A DNA stretch of 64,000 nucleotides from Clostridia bacterium (lineage in GTDB: Bacteria; Bacillota; Clostridia; Oscillospirales; Acutalibacteraceae), in assembly GCA_017437005.1 (NCBI GenBank), contig JAFSBZ010000045.1, positions 1-64,000 of the forward strand. Reading direction: 5' to 3'. The translations under genes and the position numbers were made by a program. Within the stretch, counting starts at the first letter, position 1, and each line of letters starts with the position of its first letter. Below are positions 52,807-63,260 of this stretch, one piece after another. The notes under the pieces are model-generated. The model had not been told where the DNA came from. It made no database searches and saw only the letters and a list, made by a program, of their open reading frames with translations.

Positions 52807-53868
52807 TTAGTTGTTGTCAAAGAATTTCAAAACAGTACCAAAGTTATCGTCTTCACCGTCACCTGTGTCGCCAAGAAGCGCTGCAAGGTCGTTGCCCTTG
52901 TCTGCCTTCTTTTCGTCACCAAGGCCTGTTGCTACAACGGTAACGCGGATTGTATCTTCAATGCTTTCGTCAAGCTGAGCACCCCAAATGATAGTAGCAT
53001 CGGGATGAGCCATCTCTGCAATGATTGTAGAAGCCTGTTCAACCTCTTCAAGACCAATATCATCAGAACCTGTAATGCTGATAATAACGCCACGTGCATT
53101 GTCCATAGATGTTTCGATAAGTGGGCTTGAAATAGCCATACGAGCAGCTTGCTCTGCCTTGTCACGACCTGTTGCAACACCAACGCCCATATGAGCATAA
53201 CCAGCGTCAGCCATAATAGCTCTTACGTCAGCAAAGTCAAGGTTAACAAGCGCTGTAACATTAATAAGCTCTGAAATACTTGAAACACCCTGACGAAGAA
53301 CATCGTCAGCAATGTTAAATGCATTTTTAAATGTAATCTTCTGCTCAGATACAAACTTAAGTCTTTCGTTAGGAATAACGATAAGGCTATCTACCTGATC
53401 ACCCAAAGCGGCAATACCTGCTTCTGCCTGAGCCATACGTTTTTTACCTTCAAAAGCAAAAGGCTTAGTAACGATACCTACAGTAAGAATACCAAGTTCT
53501 TTTGCTATAGCTGCAACTACAGGAGCCGCACCAGTACCTGTGCCGCCGCCCATACCTGCGGTAATAAATATCATATCAGCGCTACGAAGAGCTGCTGCGA
53601 TTTCATCACGTGATTCTTCTGCTGCTGCACGGCCGTTTTCAGGATTACCACCTGCGCCCATACCTGCCGCTGATTTTTCACCAATTTGGATTTTTTGATC
53701 AGCTTTTGAAAGATAAATTGCTGCTTTATCTGTTTTGATAGCAATAAATTCAACACCACGAACACCGGCTGCAACCATACGATTAACTGCGTTACCGCCG
53801 CCACCGCCGACACCTACAACCTTAATTTGTACTACGTTTTCCATTTCTTCTGCAACTTCAAATGGCAT
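52807..53868 (-). CDS. ftsZ: FtsZ, cell-division tubulin
   Basis: A 353-residue GTPase that forms the division ring. Nucleotide motifs are [13 protein letters not shown] (19-31) and the tubulin signature [10 protein letters not shown] (107-116); the T7 loop [11 protein letters not shown] holds the catalytic acidic residues. The C-terminal linker is very short and acidic (about residues 325-342). The end [13 protein letters not shown] departs from the usual DIPxFLR-type peptide that binds FtsA, SepF and other partners. GGAGG precedes the ATG. It has its own promoter inside the dcw cluster. Confidence 0.97.
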   Translation of the reverse strand: MPFEVAEEMENVVQIKVVGVGGGGGNAVNRMVAAGVRGVEFIAIKTDKAAIYLSKADQKIQIGEKSAAGMGAGGNPENGRAAAEESRDEIAAALRSADMIFITAGMGGGTGTGAAPVVAAIAKELGILTVGIVTKPFAFEGKKRMAQAEAGIAALGDQVDSLIVIPNERLKFVSEQKITFKNAFNIADDVLRQGVSSISELINVTALVNLDFADVRAIMADAGYAHMGVGVATGRDKAEQAARMAISSPLIETSMDNARGVIISITGSDDIGLEEVEQASTIIAEMAHPDATIIWGAQLDESIEDTIRVTVVATGLGDEKKADKGNDLAALLGDTGDGEDDNFGTVLKFFDNN

Positions 53869-53922
53869 TTTAAAATTCCTCCGTCTTTATACTATTTTAG
53901 TGATACGCATTTATACGTATAC

Positions 53923-53951
53923 ATAATATCACATGTAAAAATAAATTTCAA
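53923..53951 (-). promoter_or_regulatory. Promoter of ftsZ
   Basis: TTGAAA (minus strand, 53946-53951) and TATTAT (53923-53928) are separated by 17 bases in the 112-base gap between ftsQ and ftsZ. Confidence 0.65.
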
Positions 53952-53980
53952 TACTTTTTATTACAATTTTGTAACTTTTT

Positions 53981-54751
53981 TTAAGATTTATCTTCAACAA
54001 AGCTTCCCTGACTGTTTTTCGGTGTCCACATACTTAGATTAATTTTTCCGCTTCGGTCACCAATCGACTCAATCATACTTGATAAATGAGCAATTTTTTC
54101 TTGCGTGTAATCGGTATTACCTAACACAACAGTAAATTTCCCCTCTATTTCAAGCGAAATTTGCAATATATTACTCACATCAATTTTATCAATATTTATA
54201 TTATATTTTTCAACCGATGCCTCTATTGTTTGTATAAGCTCTTGTTCGGCGCCGTTTTTATAATTTGCTAATTCGCTGACGTTACCGCTTATTCCACTTG
54301 TAACAATTTCAAAAACATTTTGAGGCATTTCATCCTGCTTTTTAAGAATATATCCGCTCTCGCTTAAAACCACATACTTACCGTCTAAATAATAGTACAT
54401 AGATTCTTTAGCATCAGTAACGGTCAAAACAATGGCATCGGGTAAAACTCTTTTTAACTCTACATTATCTATATATGGGAGTTCTTTTCTTATATTTTCT
54501 TTAATCTTATCTTCTGAAACTACAAACAAATTATCGTCGGTCGTAATTTTAGAAGCTTTTATTACTTGAGAATTTGAATAAATCTTACTACCGGAAACCT
54601 TTATGCGTTGTATGGGGAAAAATACAGTAAAGCACATAATGATAAGGGTAATAATTGTTATTATTATAAATAGAACAAAAGCTGTTCTCAGTCTTTTTCG
54701 ACGCGCCTTTTTTTGTCGTGTTGCGCGACGATAATTAACATCTGATGTCAT
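53981..54751 (-). CDS. ftsQ: FtsQ/DivIB, division protein
   Basis: A 256-residue bitopic membrane protein of the divisome. A very basic cytoplasmic N-terminus (TRQKKARRKRLR), one membrane helix (about 23-47), then the POTRA domain starting PIQRIKVSGSKIYSN and the beta domain (YYLDGKYVVLSESGYILKK). It stabilises FtsL and the septal synthase. It lies 18 bases after murA, matching the clostridial gene order. Confidence 0.9.
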   Translation of the reverse strand: MTSDVNYRRATRQKKARRKRLRTAFVLFIIITIITLIIMCFTVFFPIQRIKVSGSKIYSNSQVIKASKITTDDNLFVVSEDKIKENIRKELPYIDNVELKRVLPDAIVLTVTDAKESMYYYLDGKYVVLSESGYILKKQDEMPQNVFEIVTSGISGNVSELANYKNGAEQELIQTIEASVEKYNINIDKIDVSNILQISLEIEGKFTVVLGNTDYTQEKIAHLSSMIESIGDRSGKINLSMWTPKNSQGSFVEDKS

Positions 54752-54769
54752 AAAACCTTCCCCCTTATT

Positions 54770-56023
54770 TTAAATTTCCTTAATATCTGCTCCTAACAAA
54801 GATAGGTTATAATCTATATTTTCATATCCGCGTTTTATATGTTCTATATCGCCAATTACGGATTTTCCTTTTGCGTTAAGTGCCGCAATAACAAGCGCTG
54901 CGCCGCCACGTAAATCAGTACATTTACAAGTAGCCGCAGAAAGCATATCTACACCGTCTATTATAGCTACCCTTCCCTCAACACGTATTTTAGCGCCCAA
55001 GCGTTTTAATTCGTCTACGTATCGAAATCTGTTTTCAAAAATATTTTCAACAACAACCGACGTTCCGTTTGAAACCGATAGCATTGCTAAAACAAGCGGT
55101 CCTGCATCGGTTGGAAAGCCGGGATATATTGTAGTTCTTATTGTCGATACCCGCGAAAGCCTAACAGGCGCTTTTATATAAATACTATTCTCATTACATT
55201 CAACTGTGCAACCCGATTCTTCAAAAACCGAATTAATTGCTTTAAGGTGAGAAGGATTCACGTTTTTAAGCATAATCTCTCCACCTGTAACAGCTGCAGC
55301 TGCCATGTAAGTAGTTGCAACAATTCTATCGGGAATTACCGTGTAAACACAACCATACAGCCTTTCAACACCGTAAATCGTTATTGTATCTGTTCCGCCG
55401 CCAAAAATCTGCGCACCGCATTTATTTAAAAAATTTATAAGATCTTGTATTTCAGGCTCCTTAGCTGCGTTATGAATTACCGTTTTGCCATTTGCAGTAG
55501 CCGCTGCCAAAATAATATTTTCTGTTGCTCCAACACTTGCAAATGATAAATTAATTTCTGTACCAACAAGTCTTTGTTTGGCGTTAAACTCAATAAATCC
55601 GTGCTTTTCGGTAACATCGGCGCCTAAGCGTTTTAACGCATCAATATGCAAATCAATAGGTCTTGGACCTAATTCGCATCCTCCGGGTGCGCTTATTGTT
55701 ACCTTACCGCACCTTGCAAGTATTGCGCCCGAAAAAATAATCGACGAACGCATTTTTAGCATAAGACAGCTCGGTATTTGATTGCAGCATAATTTATTGA
55801 CCGCAACCGTAACGGTGTTGTTTTCAAATGTGCAATTACACCCAATATGTTTTAAAATGTTTATTGCAGCGTTTACATCTAAAAGGTTTGGGCAATTATG
55901 TATAACACTTGTGCCGTCGCATAATAGTGTTGCTGCAAGTATTGGCAAAGCGCTGTTTTTAGCGCCGTGTACACTCACTTTACCAAAAAGCCTATTTTGA
56001 CCGCTAATTATCAGCTTTGACAT
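54770..56023 (-). CDS. murA: UDP-N-acetylglucosamine 1-carboxyvinyltransferase
   Basis: A 417-residue enzyme that transfers enolpyruvate from PEP to UDP-GlcNAc, the first committed step of peptidoglycan synthesis. AKNSALPI (21-28) holds the conserved Lys-Asn pair. The active-site Cys116, target of fosfomycin, lies in PGGCELGPRPID. FPTDAGPLVLAM and DLRGGAALVIAAL are further family motifs. Cys rather than Asp at 116 predicts fosfomycin sensitivity. Ribosome binding site GGAGG is present. Confidence 0.96.
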   Translation of the reverse strand: MSKLIISGQNRLFGKVSVHGAKNSALPILAATLLCDGTSVIHNCPNLLDVNAAINILKHIGCNCTFENNTVTVAVNKLCCNQIPSCLMLKMRSSIIFSGAILARCGKVTISAPGGCELGPRPIDLHIDALKRLGADVTEKHGFIEFNAKQRLVGTEINLSFASVGATENIILAAATANGKTVIHNAAKEPEIQDLINFLNKCGAQIFGGGTDTITIYGVERLYGCVYTVIPDRIVATTYMAAAAVTGGEIMLKNVNPSHLKAINSVFEESGCTVECNENSIYIKAPVRLSRVSTIRTTIYPGFPTDAGPLVLAMLSVSNGTSVVVENIFENRFRYVDELKRLGAKIRVEGRVAIIDGVDMLSAATCKCTDLRGGAALVIAALNAKGKSVIGDIEHIKRGYENIDYNLSLLGADIKEI

Positions 56024-56092
56024 TGTTGCTCCTCCTTAACAAAGGTTTTACAATGTCATTTTATGCATTTTTTAAAAATTTGCTATTTAAAA

Positions 56093-57208
56093 TTATGCAT
56101 TTGTATACAATCGCATAATAATTTCGTAAATTCTTTCGTTTGCATCCATTATAGCGCCATTAGCTGCCGCCTGTGACATTTGAACTAATTTTTGCTTATC
56201 TTCCATAAATTCGGATACAATCTCAATAAGCTTTTTATCACTTAAATCCTTCTCTTCAATAACTTCTGCTGCGCCAATGCGTTTTAATGTCATAGCGTTA
56301 TGATACTGATGATTTTCTGCCACATAAGGTGACGGAATAAGTATTGAAGCTTTACCACAAGCAAGTAACTCACTAAGTGTAATTGCGCCTGCACGACAAA
56401 TTACAATGTCGGCCGCCGCCATACAAACATCCATATCAACAATATACTCTCGTATATCAACCTTTTCAGATAAATTGACGCCTTCAAGCGATTGCATAAA
56501 TTCATCATATCCCGACTTACCCGTAGCGTGTATATGATGAATTCTTCCGCTATTATTGTGCCATTTAATAAGTTCAGACACGGTCTGATTAATCTTCATA
56601 GCGCCAAGCGAACCGCCAAAGGATAAAATCATTGGTATATCATCATTTATACCCAATTTTTTTCGCGCTTCTTCACGAGTCGTTTTCAAAAGCTCTTGAC
56701 GCACGGGATTACCGGTAATAAAAGGCTTTTTCTTTAGTTTTAAAAATTTTTCAGCTTCAGGCATAGCAAGCATAACAGCATCTACGTTTGGAGCCAACAT
56801 TTTTGTGGTAACACCCGGATATGCGTTTTGCTCGTGAATTGCGGTTTTAATGCCCAATTTTGCGGCTTCGCGTAAAACAGGACCGCTTACATAACCGCCT
56901 GTTCCTATAACAACATCGGGCTGTATTTCTTTAAGTATTTTTTTTGCAGTTACAGATGCAGTAACTGCTTTTTTTAAAGCCGATATATTTTTAATAATGC
57001 CTTCAACCGTTATTTCACGTTGAAATCCAGCAACCGAAATCGTACGGAAGTTATAGCCCTTTTCGGGAACCAACTTCGCCTCTAATTTATCGGGTGTACC
57101 GATATAACTTATATGCGCATCGGGATGCTTTTCTCTTATATAACCTGCAACCGCTAAGGCAGGGTTAATATGACCTGCGGTGCCACCACCGGCAAACAAA
57201 ATATGCAT
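56093..57208 (-). CDS. murG: MurG, lipid II-forming N-acetylglucosaminyltransferase
   Basis: A 371-residue GT28 glycosyltransferase on the inner membrane face that adds GlcNAc to lipid I. Glycine-rich loops are GGGTAGHINP (7-16), TGGYVSGP and FGGSLGAMKIN; the UDP-sugar pocket shows CRAGAITLSELLACGKASILIPSP, read in two parts around TLSEL. It follows ftsW after 11 bases. Confidence 0.96.
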   Translation of the reverse strand: MHILFAGGGTAGHINPALAVAGYIREKHPDAHISYIGTPDKLEAKLVPEKGYNFRTISVAGFQREITVEGIIKNISALKKAVTASVTAKKILKEIQPDVVIGTGGYVSGPVLREAAKLGIKTAIHEQNAYPGVTTKMLAPNVDAVMLAMPEAEKFLKLKKKPFITGNPVRQELLKTTREEARKKLGINDDIPMILSFGGSLGAMKINQTVSELIKWHNNSGRIHHIHATGKSGYDEFMQSLEGVNLSEKVDIREYIVDMDVCMAAADIVICRAGAITLSELLACGKASILIPSPYVAENHQYHNAMTLKRIGAAEVIEEKDLSDKKLIEIVSEFMEDKQKLVQMSQAAANGAIMDANERIYEIIMRLYTNA

Positions 57209-57219
57209 ACGCTTTCCTC

Positions 57220-58377
57220 CTAATTTAATTTTTCAATATTAGAAGCTCGTGATACCGAAAGTACAACACCCATTTCGGCAAGTAGAATTACTAACGACGT
57301 ACCGCCGTAACTAAAGAACGGCAAGCTAATACCTGTATTTGGTATGGTATTAGTAACAACCCAAATATTAAGCATTGCCTGAAGGCCTACCTGAAACGTA
57401 AGACCAAGCGCAAGCAACGAACCAAATTTATCGGTTGCATTCATAGCTATCTTAAAACCACGCCATACAAGTAAGGCAAATAAAATTATAATAATAACTG
57501 CGCCTATAAGACCAAGTTCTTCACATACGATTGAAAAAATAAAGTCATTATGCGGTTCGGGTACCCAAAGATACTTTTGTCTTGATTGACCAAGTCCTCT
57601 GCCGAGCAATCCGCCCGAGCCAATCGCTAATAATGATTGTATGGTTTGAAATCCTCCGTCAGTAGCATCTGACCAAGGGTCAAGCCAGTTTGCTATACGA
57701 TCGGATCCATAATCTATAAATCCTGTCGATTGTGTAGTAATTACCACGATTACAAGTGTTACAGCAGCTACTACACCCAGTATCGCTACCAAGCGGTGCA
57801 AACCGCCTACATAAATAAGCACCACACCGATAACAGCAATTAGTAACGCCGCCGAAATATGAGGCTCAAATATTACCATAGCGCTTGTTGCAAATACAAT
57901 TACAAAAAGCCACGGTACAAAACGCCAACTCGTCATTTTCTTTTGATTTGCAGCAATAAGCGTTGCAAGCAATAACACAACGGCAAATTTTGCAATTTCC
58001 GACGGTTGAAAACTAAAACCGCCAATCGCAAACCAACGTTTAACCTTCATATTTGGTAGCATGGGAGGTAATATGAGCAATATTAGCAATAAAAGATTAA
58101 TAATCGCATAAAGCGGTAAACTAAACGCGCGCAAAATACGGTAGTTTATTCTTGAAGCAATAAACATACCTATTATACCCACTAAAGCATATACAGCTTG
58201 ATCGGCAATAAACATATAGCTGCTTTTATGATATTCAAGCGAATAGGCATAGCTTGCAGAAAAAAGCATCACCAATCCAAAAGTAAGTAAAATTAACACT
58301 AATGAAAGAAAGGTAATATCAAGCTTACCCTTTTGGAAAAGATTATTTTTATTATTTTTCGCTGTGGGCCTCGCCAT
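57220..58377 (-). CDS. ftsW: FtsW/SEDS peptidoglycan polymerase
   Basis: A 385-residue protein with ten predicted membrane helices. It polymerises lipid II at the septum together with the class B transpeptidase. SEDS landmarks are SYMFIADQAVYALVG, QPSEIAKFAVVL, and the region after GLLGRGLGQSRQKYLWVPEPHNDFIFS (about residues 260-285), which holds the conserved HxDFI motif. PNTGISLPFFSYGGTS marks the C-terminal end. murD, which normally lies before it, is absent. Confidence 0.95.
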   Translation of the reverse strand: MARPTAKNNKNNLFQKGKLDITFLSLVLILLTFGLVMLFSASYAYSLEYHKSSYMFIADQAVYALVGIIGMFIASRINYRILRAFSLPLYAIINLLLLILLILPPMLPNMKVKRWFAIGGFSFQPSEIAKFAVVLLLATLIAANQKKMTSWRFVPWLFVIVFATSAMVIFEPHISAALLIAVIGVVLIYVGGLHRLVAILGVVAAVTLVIVVITTQSTGFIDYGSDRIANWLDPWSDATDGGFQTIQSLLAIGSGGLLGRGLGQSRQKYLWVPEPHNDFIFSIVCEELGLIGAVIIIILFALLVWRGFKIAMNATDKFGSLLALGLTFQVGLQAMLNIWVVTNTIPNTGISLPFFSYGGTSLVILLAEMGVVLSVSRASNIEKLN

Positions 58378-58396
58378 AATTACCTTCCTCCTTAAA

Positions 58397-59434
58397 TTAC
58401 CAATTAAAAATTATCGCTAACAATGCGATTATGCAGCCAATAAATGCTACAAATGAAAACAACATTACAATTTTTTGCTCTGAAAAACCACTCATCTCAA
58501 AATGATGATGAAGTGGAGACATTTTGAATAATCTTTTTCCTGTACGTTTAAACCAAAAAACCTGTAATACAACCGAAAGCGCTTCTATAAGATACACGCA
58601 TCCCATTAGTATTAGTAAAATTGGCTTTCCTATACCAAAAGAGAGTGCAACAACCATACCGCCCAAAAACATCGAGCCTGTGTCACCCATAAAAACCTTT
58701 GCAGGTTTTGAATTCCACATCAAAAATCCCGCGCAAGCGCCCGCCAATGCGGACGAAAGGCTGTTGATAGAAGCCATTCTCATTCTTCCCGAAGCAAGAA
58801 TAAGCGCACAAGAAACCACAAGTGTTACACTCGATGCTAAACCATCAAGACCATCAGTAAGATTTACAGCATTGGTAAATCCATATATAAACATAAGTGC
58901 TATTGGCCAAAATAACAGTCCCGCACCGCTTACTATACTGATTTCTCCAATAAAAGGTATATATGTTGTATGCATACCGCAAAGCGCCAGTGTAATAAGA
59001 TACGCAGCAGACACAAGCAATTGCATAAAGGTTTTTTGTTTTGCGGTAAGACCTAAATTGCGTTTTTTTACAACCTTTATATAATCATCAAAAAAACCTA
59101 TTGCGCACATACACAGCGCCATAACAATACCAGCAATTAGTATTGTTAAGTGATAAGGATCTGACATTTCTGCTGCATAATCACCACTTGTTAAGTAAGA
59201 AAAAGCAAAACCTATTGTCATAGAAATCAGAACGCCTGCAACCATCATAACTCCACCCATGGTAGGTGTTCCCTGCTTTTCTTTATGCCAATTTGGGCCT
59301 TCCTCTAAAATAGTTTGACCAAATTTTAATTTTCTTAAATAAGGAATTATAATAAATCCAAGCAACGCTGTAACAACAAATGAAACAACGGCTACCACAA
59401 CTGCCGTATAATTACTTATGTTCATATCCTTCAC
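58397..59434 (-). CDS. mraY: MraY, lipid I synthase
   Basis: A 345-residue membrane enzyme with about ten helices that joins phospho-MurNAc-pentapeptide to undecaprenyl phosphate. Active-site motifs are FFDDYIKVVKKRN, NAVNLTDGLDGLA and MGDTGSMFLGG, and the histidine loop MSPLHHHFEMSG. GTPTMGGVM lies near the N-terminus. It starts 16 bases after murE; murF, usually between them, is missing. Confidence 0.97.
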   Translation of the reverse strand: MKDMNISNYTAVVVAVVSFVVTALLGFIIIPYLRKLKFGQTILEEGPNWHKEKQGTPTMGGVMMVAGVLISMTIGFAFSYLTSGDYAAEMSDPYHLTILIAGIVMALCMCAIGFFDDYIKVVKKRNLGLTAKQKTFMQLLVSAAYLITLALCGMHTTYIPFIGEISIVSGAGLLFWPIALMFIYGFTNAVNLTDGLDGLASSVTLVVSCALILASGRMRMASINSLSSALAGACAGFLMWNSKPAKVFMGDTGSMFLGGMVVALSFGIGKPILLILMGCVYLIEALSVVLQVFWFKRTGKRLFKMSPLHHHFEMSGFSEQKIVMLFSFVAFIGCIIALLAIIFNW

Positions 59435-59450
59435 CTTTTATTACCTTGTA

Positions 59451-60875
59451 TTATAAAGCCTCTAGCGCCTCTTTTACGATCTCACGTTCATCAAGATGTA
59501 TCTTGCCTGTGCTAAGCACCTGATATGTTTCGTGACCTTTACCAGCCAAAACTATAATATCCCTTGGCAATGCGATTGATATTGCAAATTTAATTGCATC
59601 AATTCGATTGGGGATAACCTTAATTGGTGTGTTAAAACTGCTTGTTCCCTCAAGGATGTCTTTAATAATTTCGTCAGGATCCTCGCTTCGCGGGTTATCA
59701 CTTGTTACAATTACGTAGTCGGCGTATCGCGCAGCAATACCACCCATAATTGGACGTTTGGTTTTATCGCGGTCACCACCGCAACCAAAAAGCACTATAA
59801 CACGGTTTTTGTCACAATTTCTAAAAGTATTTAATATATTTTTTAGTCCATCCGGTGTGTGCGCATAGTCAATTATTACAGTAAAGTCACGATTTGTCGG
59901 CACCGATTCTGCTCGGCCCATTATTCCGTTAGCGGCGGCTATTGCTTTTGTAACCTCTTCAATCGGTAGCCCTAATTCAAGCGCTGTTATTACTGCAGAC
60001 ATAGAATTATAAACCGAAAACTTACCGCCGGTATTAAATTTTATGTGATTAAGAATACTATCGCTTACAAGCTCGTATTCAACGCTTGTAGGAAAATATT
60101 TTATCGCTTTAGCGCTATAGGTAGATTCATCGCTTAACGAGTATGAAACAATCTTACAATCAAGACCATCTATCAAAGCGTTGCAATATTCGTCATCGCT
60201 GTTAACTATTGCGGTTTTACACATAGTAAAAAGGCGTTTTTTTGCGGCAAGATAATTATCCATAGTTAAATGATAATCAAGATGATCTTGCGTTAGATTG
60301 GTAAATATTGCGGCTTCAAAGCAAAGGTCACACACACGCTTTTGGTCGAGCGCGTGTGATGATACCTCCATCACAACGTATTGACAGCCTTTTTTCTTCA
60401 TAAGTGCAAACAAACGATTAAGCTCGTATACACCTGGGGTTGTATTATTTGTAGGAATTTCCTCATCACCTATCATGTTGTGTATAGTGCCAATAAGTCC
60501 AACCTTATATCCAGAATACTCAAGAATGCTTTTTAACATATATGTTATAGATGTTTTCCCGTTTGTACCTGTAACACCAATTAATTTAAGAGAATCTGCC
60601 GGATTGCCAAACCAATTTGCGCACATTTGAGCATATGCATCTTTAGTACTTGATACAACAATCTCATTATCAACATTCATTGTTTGTTCGGTTATAACTG
60701 CAACCGCGCCCTTTGATACGGCAGAATCGGCAAAATTATGCCCATCATTTGTTACGCCTTTTATACAAACAAAAGCATAACCTTCTTTAATTTCACGCGA
60801 ATCGCTTGTTATACCCGATATTTCAACGTTCGCAAATTTTTCATCAACATTTGGCAAAAGATCTTTTAAAAGCAT
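59451..60875 (-). CDS. murE: UDP-MurNAc-tripeptide synthetase MurE (meso-DAP type)
   Basis: A 474-residue Mur ligase that adds the third residue of the stem peptide. The ATP loop GVTGTNGKTS lies at 100-109, YVVMEVSSHALDQKR holds the carbamylated-lysine region, and IDYAHTPDGL is the C-terminal hinge. DNPRSEDP (393-400) is the meso-diaminopimelate-binding motif, so the wall should contain meso-DAP. It starts 16 bases after the transpeptidase gene. Confidence 0.95.
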   Translation of the reverse strand: MLLKDLLPNVDEKFANVEISGITSDSREIKEGYAFVCIKGVTNDGHNFADSAVSKGAVAVITEQTMNVDNEIVVSSTKDAYAQMCANWFGNPADSLKLIGVTGTNGKTSITYMLKSILEYSGYKVGLIGTIHNMIGDEEIPTNNTTPGVYELNRLFALMKKKGCQYVVMEVSSHALDQKRVCDLCFEAAIFTNLTQDHLDYHLTMDNYLAAKKRLFTMCKTAIVNSDDEYCNALIDGLDCKIVSYSLSDESTYSAKAIKYFPTSVEYELVSDSILNHIKFNTGGKFSVYNSMSAVITALELGLPIEEVTKAIAAANGIMGRAESVPTNRDFTVIIDYAHTPDGLKNILNTFRNCDKNRVIVLFGCGGDRDKTKRPIMGGIAARYADYVIVTSDNPRSEDPDEIIKDILEGTSSFNTPIKVIPNRIDAIKFAISIALPRDIIVLAGKGHETYQVLSTGKIHLDEREIVKEALEAL

Positions 60876-60890
60876 TTTGAACTCCTCAAA

Positions 60891-63152
60891 TTATTCGGAA
60901 ATTTCGCTTTCGGTCATATCCGCAGAAGCCTCATCTCTGAAGTAAACTGTAACAATCTGACCAAGCGATACCGTTTCGTCTGGGTTAATATCTTGTGCAT
61001 ACGACAAAACCGTATTAGAAGACACATTTCCCGAAAATTCAACATTTATGCCTGCATTTGCAGCGGCGGTGTTAACCTCGCTGACGGTAAGCCCCATAAG
61101 ATTAGGTACCGTTGTTGTGTGTGATTCACTCTCTTCGGTATATAAAATTACCATTCCGCCATTATAAACCGAACTGCCGGCTTCAGGTAACTGTTTTACT
61201 ACCGACTCCCCTTTTCCAATAACCTTGTATGATAGTTTAGAACTATTAATTCTTGTTTTAGCTGCGTTAATTTCCTCACCGGTAACATCAGGAACTGAAA
61301 TTGAAATTTTATCAAGTTCTTCTTGCGAGTATTGCGGTTCATATCCCAAATACGGCAAAATATCAGTCATTATTTTTGAACCCACAGGAGCAGAAATAAG
61401 ACCACCGTAATAATTTGCGCCTGTTGGCTCATCGAGCATAACAAACACCGCGATTTCAGGGTCATCTATGGGTGCTATACCTACATAAGAACCAATATAT
61501 AAATGCGAATTACCGCTAGAAAGTATTTGTGCCATTTTTTGTGATGTACCTGTTTTTCCACCTACGCGGTAGCCCGAAACGATACCGTTTTTTGCACCGT
61601 TTTGAACAACGTATTCAAGCATTTCACGCATTGTATTTGACGTATTCTTAGAAATTACTTGCTTGCGATTATCGTTTGAATAACTTTCAATAACATTTTT
61701 GTCGCTATCTATTATTTTTTCCACAAGATGAGGTTTTACGGCATAACCACCATTAACTGCAGTCGCAGCAAGACTTATCATCTGAATTGGTGTTATGTTA
61801 AATGTCTGACCAAATGATGATGAAGCAAGCTCTGTAGGACCTCTATCCGCGTGATAATAAGGCGACGCTTCACCAGGAAGGTCGATACCTGTTTTACCAG
61901 TCAAATTGAAAGCACTAAAATATTTCGAGAAAATATCATTTCCAATTAATTGACCAATTTGAATAAAAGCAGGGTTGCATGAATTTGAAATAGATTGCTG
62001 TAAAGTTTGAATGCCGTGACCGCCTATTTTATCATGGCAATGATATGGGCGTCCGGCAACAATATACGTATGATTACAGGTAAAAGTACTGTTTTTGGTA
62101 ATTAAATCTTCTTCTAAGCCAACTGCTGCGGTAAAGATTTTAAATACCGAACCTGGTTCATACGTATCAGAAACCGCCTTGTTTCGCCATTGTCTATTAA
62201 GAAGTTCACTACGCTTAGCACTTTTTTCTTCTTCGTTTGCAATAGCATCAACCAATGCCTGATCTTCAGCAGAAAGTGTAAACGGGCTATTAGGATTAAA
62301 ATCTCCGCTTACCGCCATACCTAATATTGCACCCGTATTTACATTCATAGCAATTACGGCGCCACGCTCCTTAACCTGCTCTTGTTCAACCGCAATATCA
62401 AGATATTTTTCGCAAACATACTGAATGTATGAATCCAGAGTTAATATTAAAGAATTGCCCTGTGTGGCCTCTTCAATTTTTTCATAGCTAAAACGCATAT
62501 CTGTGCCCTTAGCATTTTTTGCGGCAACTACGCGACCAGAAATACCGGTTAAGTCGTTATCGTAGTAACTTTCAAGACCTGCAAGCCCTTGATTGTCATC
62601 TCCTACAAATCCCAAAACTGTTGATGCCAAAGTATCGTTAGGATAATATCGTTTAGTTGTTTCTTCAAGGCCAACATAATTGGCTAACTTTAAATCCTTG
62701 TCACTTACAATAAAATCTCTAATTTTATCAACAACGTCTTTTCCAACCCTCTTTTTCACAACAACATAATAGGTATCTTTTTTTGTAAGCTCGTAAATTT
62801 CATCGCGTGGCATATCCAATATTTCAGACAAACCATCCGCTATAACCTGTCGGGCCTTTTCTTCATCGGATTCTTTATCAAGATCCTTAATATCGTTTGG
62901 AGCTATAAATACACTCCATGCGGGCGAGCTTGTTGCAAGCAAATTCATATTTCTATCGTAAATGTCGCCGCGCGGAGCAGAAATAAGACTATCATAAAGC
63001 TGTTGCTCTGAAGCCTTAGCCTGATACATATTGCCATCGATAATCATAATCTTTACAAGACTGCCCGTAGAAACTAAGGTAAGGCACAATATGACAATAA
63101 TCATTGTAATGATAGCTCTATTAATCATTTGTTTGCTTGGTCTTATGGCCAT
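60891..63152 (-). CDS. Class B penicillin-binding protein (FtsI/SpoVD type) with two PASTA domains
   Basis: A 753-residue septal transpeptidase. One membrane helix (about 12-35) is followed by the dimerisation domain with SAPRGDIYDRN. The transpeptidase has the active Ser335 in EPGSVFKI, SNSCN and GGKTGTSQ. Two PASTA domains close the protein (about 615-675 and 680-740, starting VPDVTGEEI and VPNLMGLTV). PASTA repeats bind glycan or muropeptides. Firmicutes use such proteins either for division or as SpoVD in the spore cortex. The position after ftsL and before murE fits either. AAAGGAGG precedes the ATG. Confidence 0.93.
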   Translation of the reverse strand: MAIRPSKQMINRAIITMIIVILCLTLVSTGSLVKIMIIDGNMYQAKASEQQLYDSLISAPRGDIYDRNMNLLATSSPAWSVFIAPNDIKDLDKESDEEKARQVIADGLSEILDMPRDEIYELTKKDTYYVVVKKRVGKDVVDKIRDFIVSDKDLKLANYVGLEETTKRYYPNDTLASTVLGFVGDDNQGLAGLESYYDNDLTGISGRVVAAKNAKGTDMRFSYEKIEEATQGNSLILTLDSYIQYVCEKYLDIAVEQEQVKERGAVIAMNVNTGAILGMAVSGDFNPNSPFTLSAEDQALVDAIANEEEKSAKRSELLNRQWRNKAVSDTYEPGSVFKIFTAAVGLEEDLITKNSTFTCNHTYIVAGRPYHCHDKIGGHGIQTLQQSISNSCNPAFIQIGQLIGNDIFSKYFSAFNLTGKTGIDLPGEASPYYHADRGPTELASSSFGQTFNITPIQMISLAATAVNGGYAVKPHLVEKIIDSDKNVIESYSNDNRKQVISKNTSNTMREMLEYVVQNGAKNGIVSGYRVGGKTGTSQKMAQILSSGNSHLYIGSYVGIAPIDDPEIAVFVMLDEPTGANYYGGLISAPVGSKIMTDILPYLGYEPQYSQEELDKISISVPDVTGEEINAAKTRINSSKLSYKVIGKGESVVKQLPEAGSSVYNGGMVILYTEESESHTTTVPNLMGLTVSEVNTAAANAGINVEFSGNVSSNTVLSYAQDINPDETVSLGQIVTVYFRDEASADMTESEISE

Positions 63153-63180
63153 AGCACCATACCTCCTTTAAATTATGCTC

Positions 63181-63216
63181 GAAAACGAGAGTCGGCAATT
63201 ATGCCGTAACTCTCGT
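63181..63216 (-). other. Strong hairpin between ftsL and the transpeptidase gene
   Basis: ACGAGAGT and ACTCTCGT form the outer stem, CGGCA and TGCCG the inner stem, around ATTA. On the minus strand only TTTT follows, so it may be a weak terminator, an RNA-processing site or an attenuator that lowers transpeptidase expression. Confidence 0.6.
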
Positions 63217-63260
63217 ACCCATTGTTAATATTATATTATTTATGCACTTAAAGTATCACT

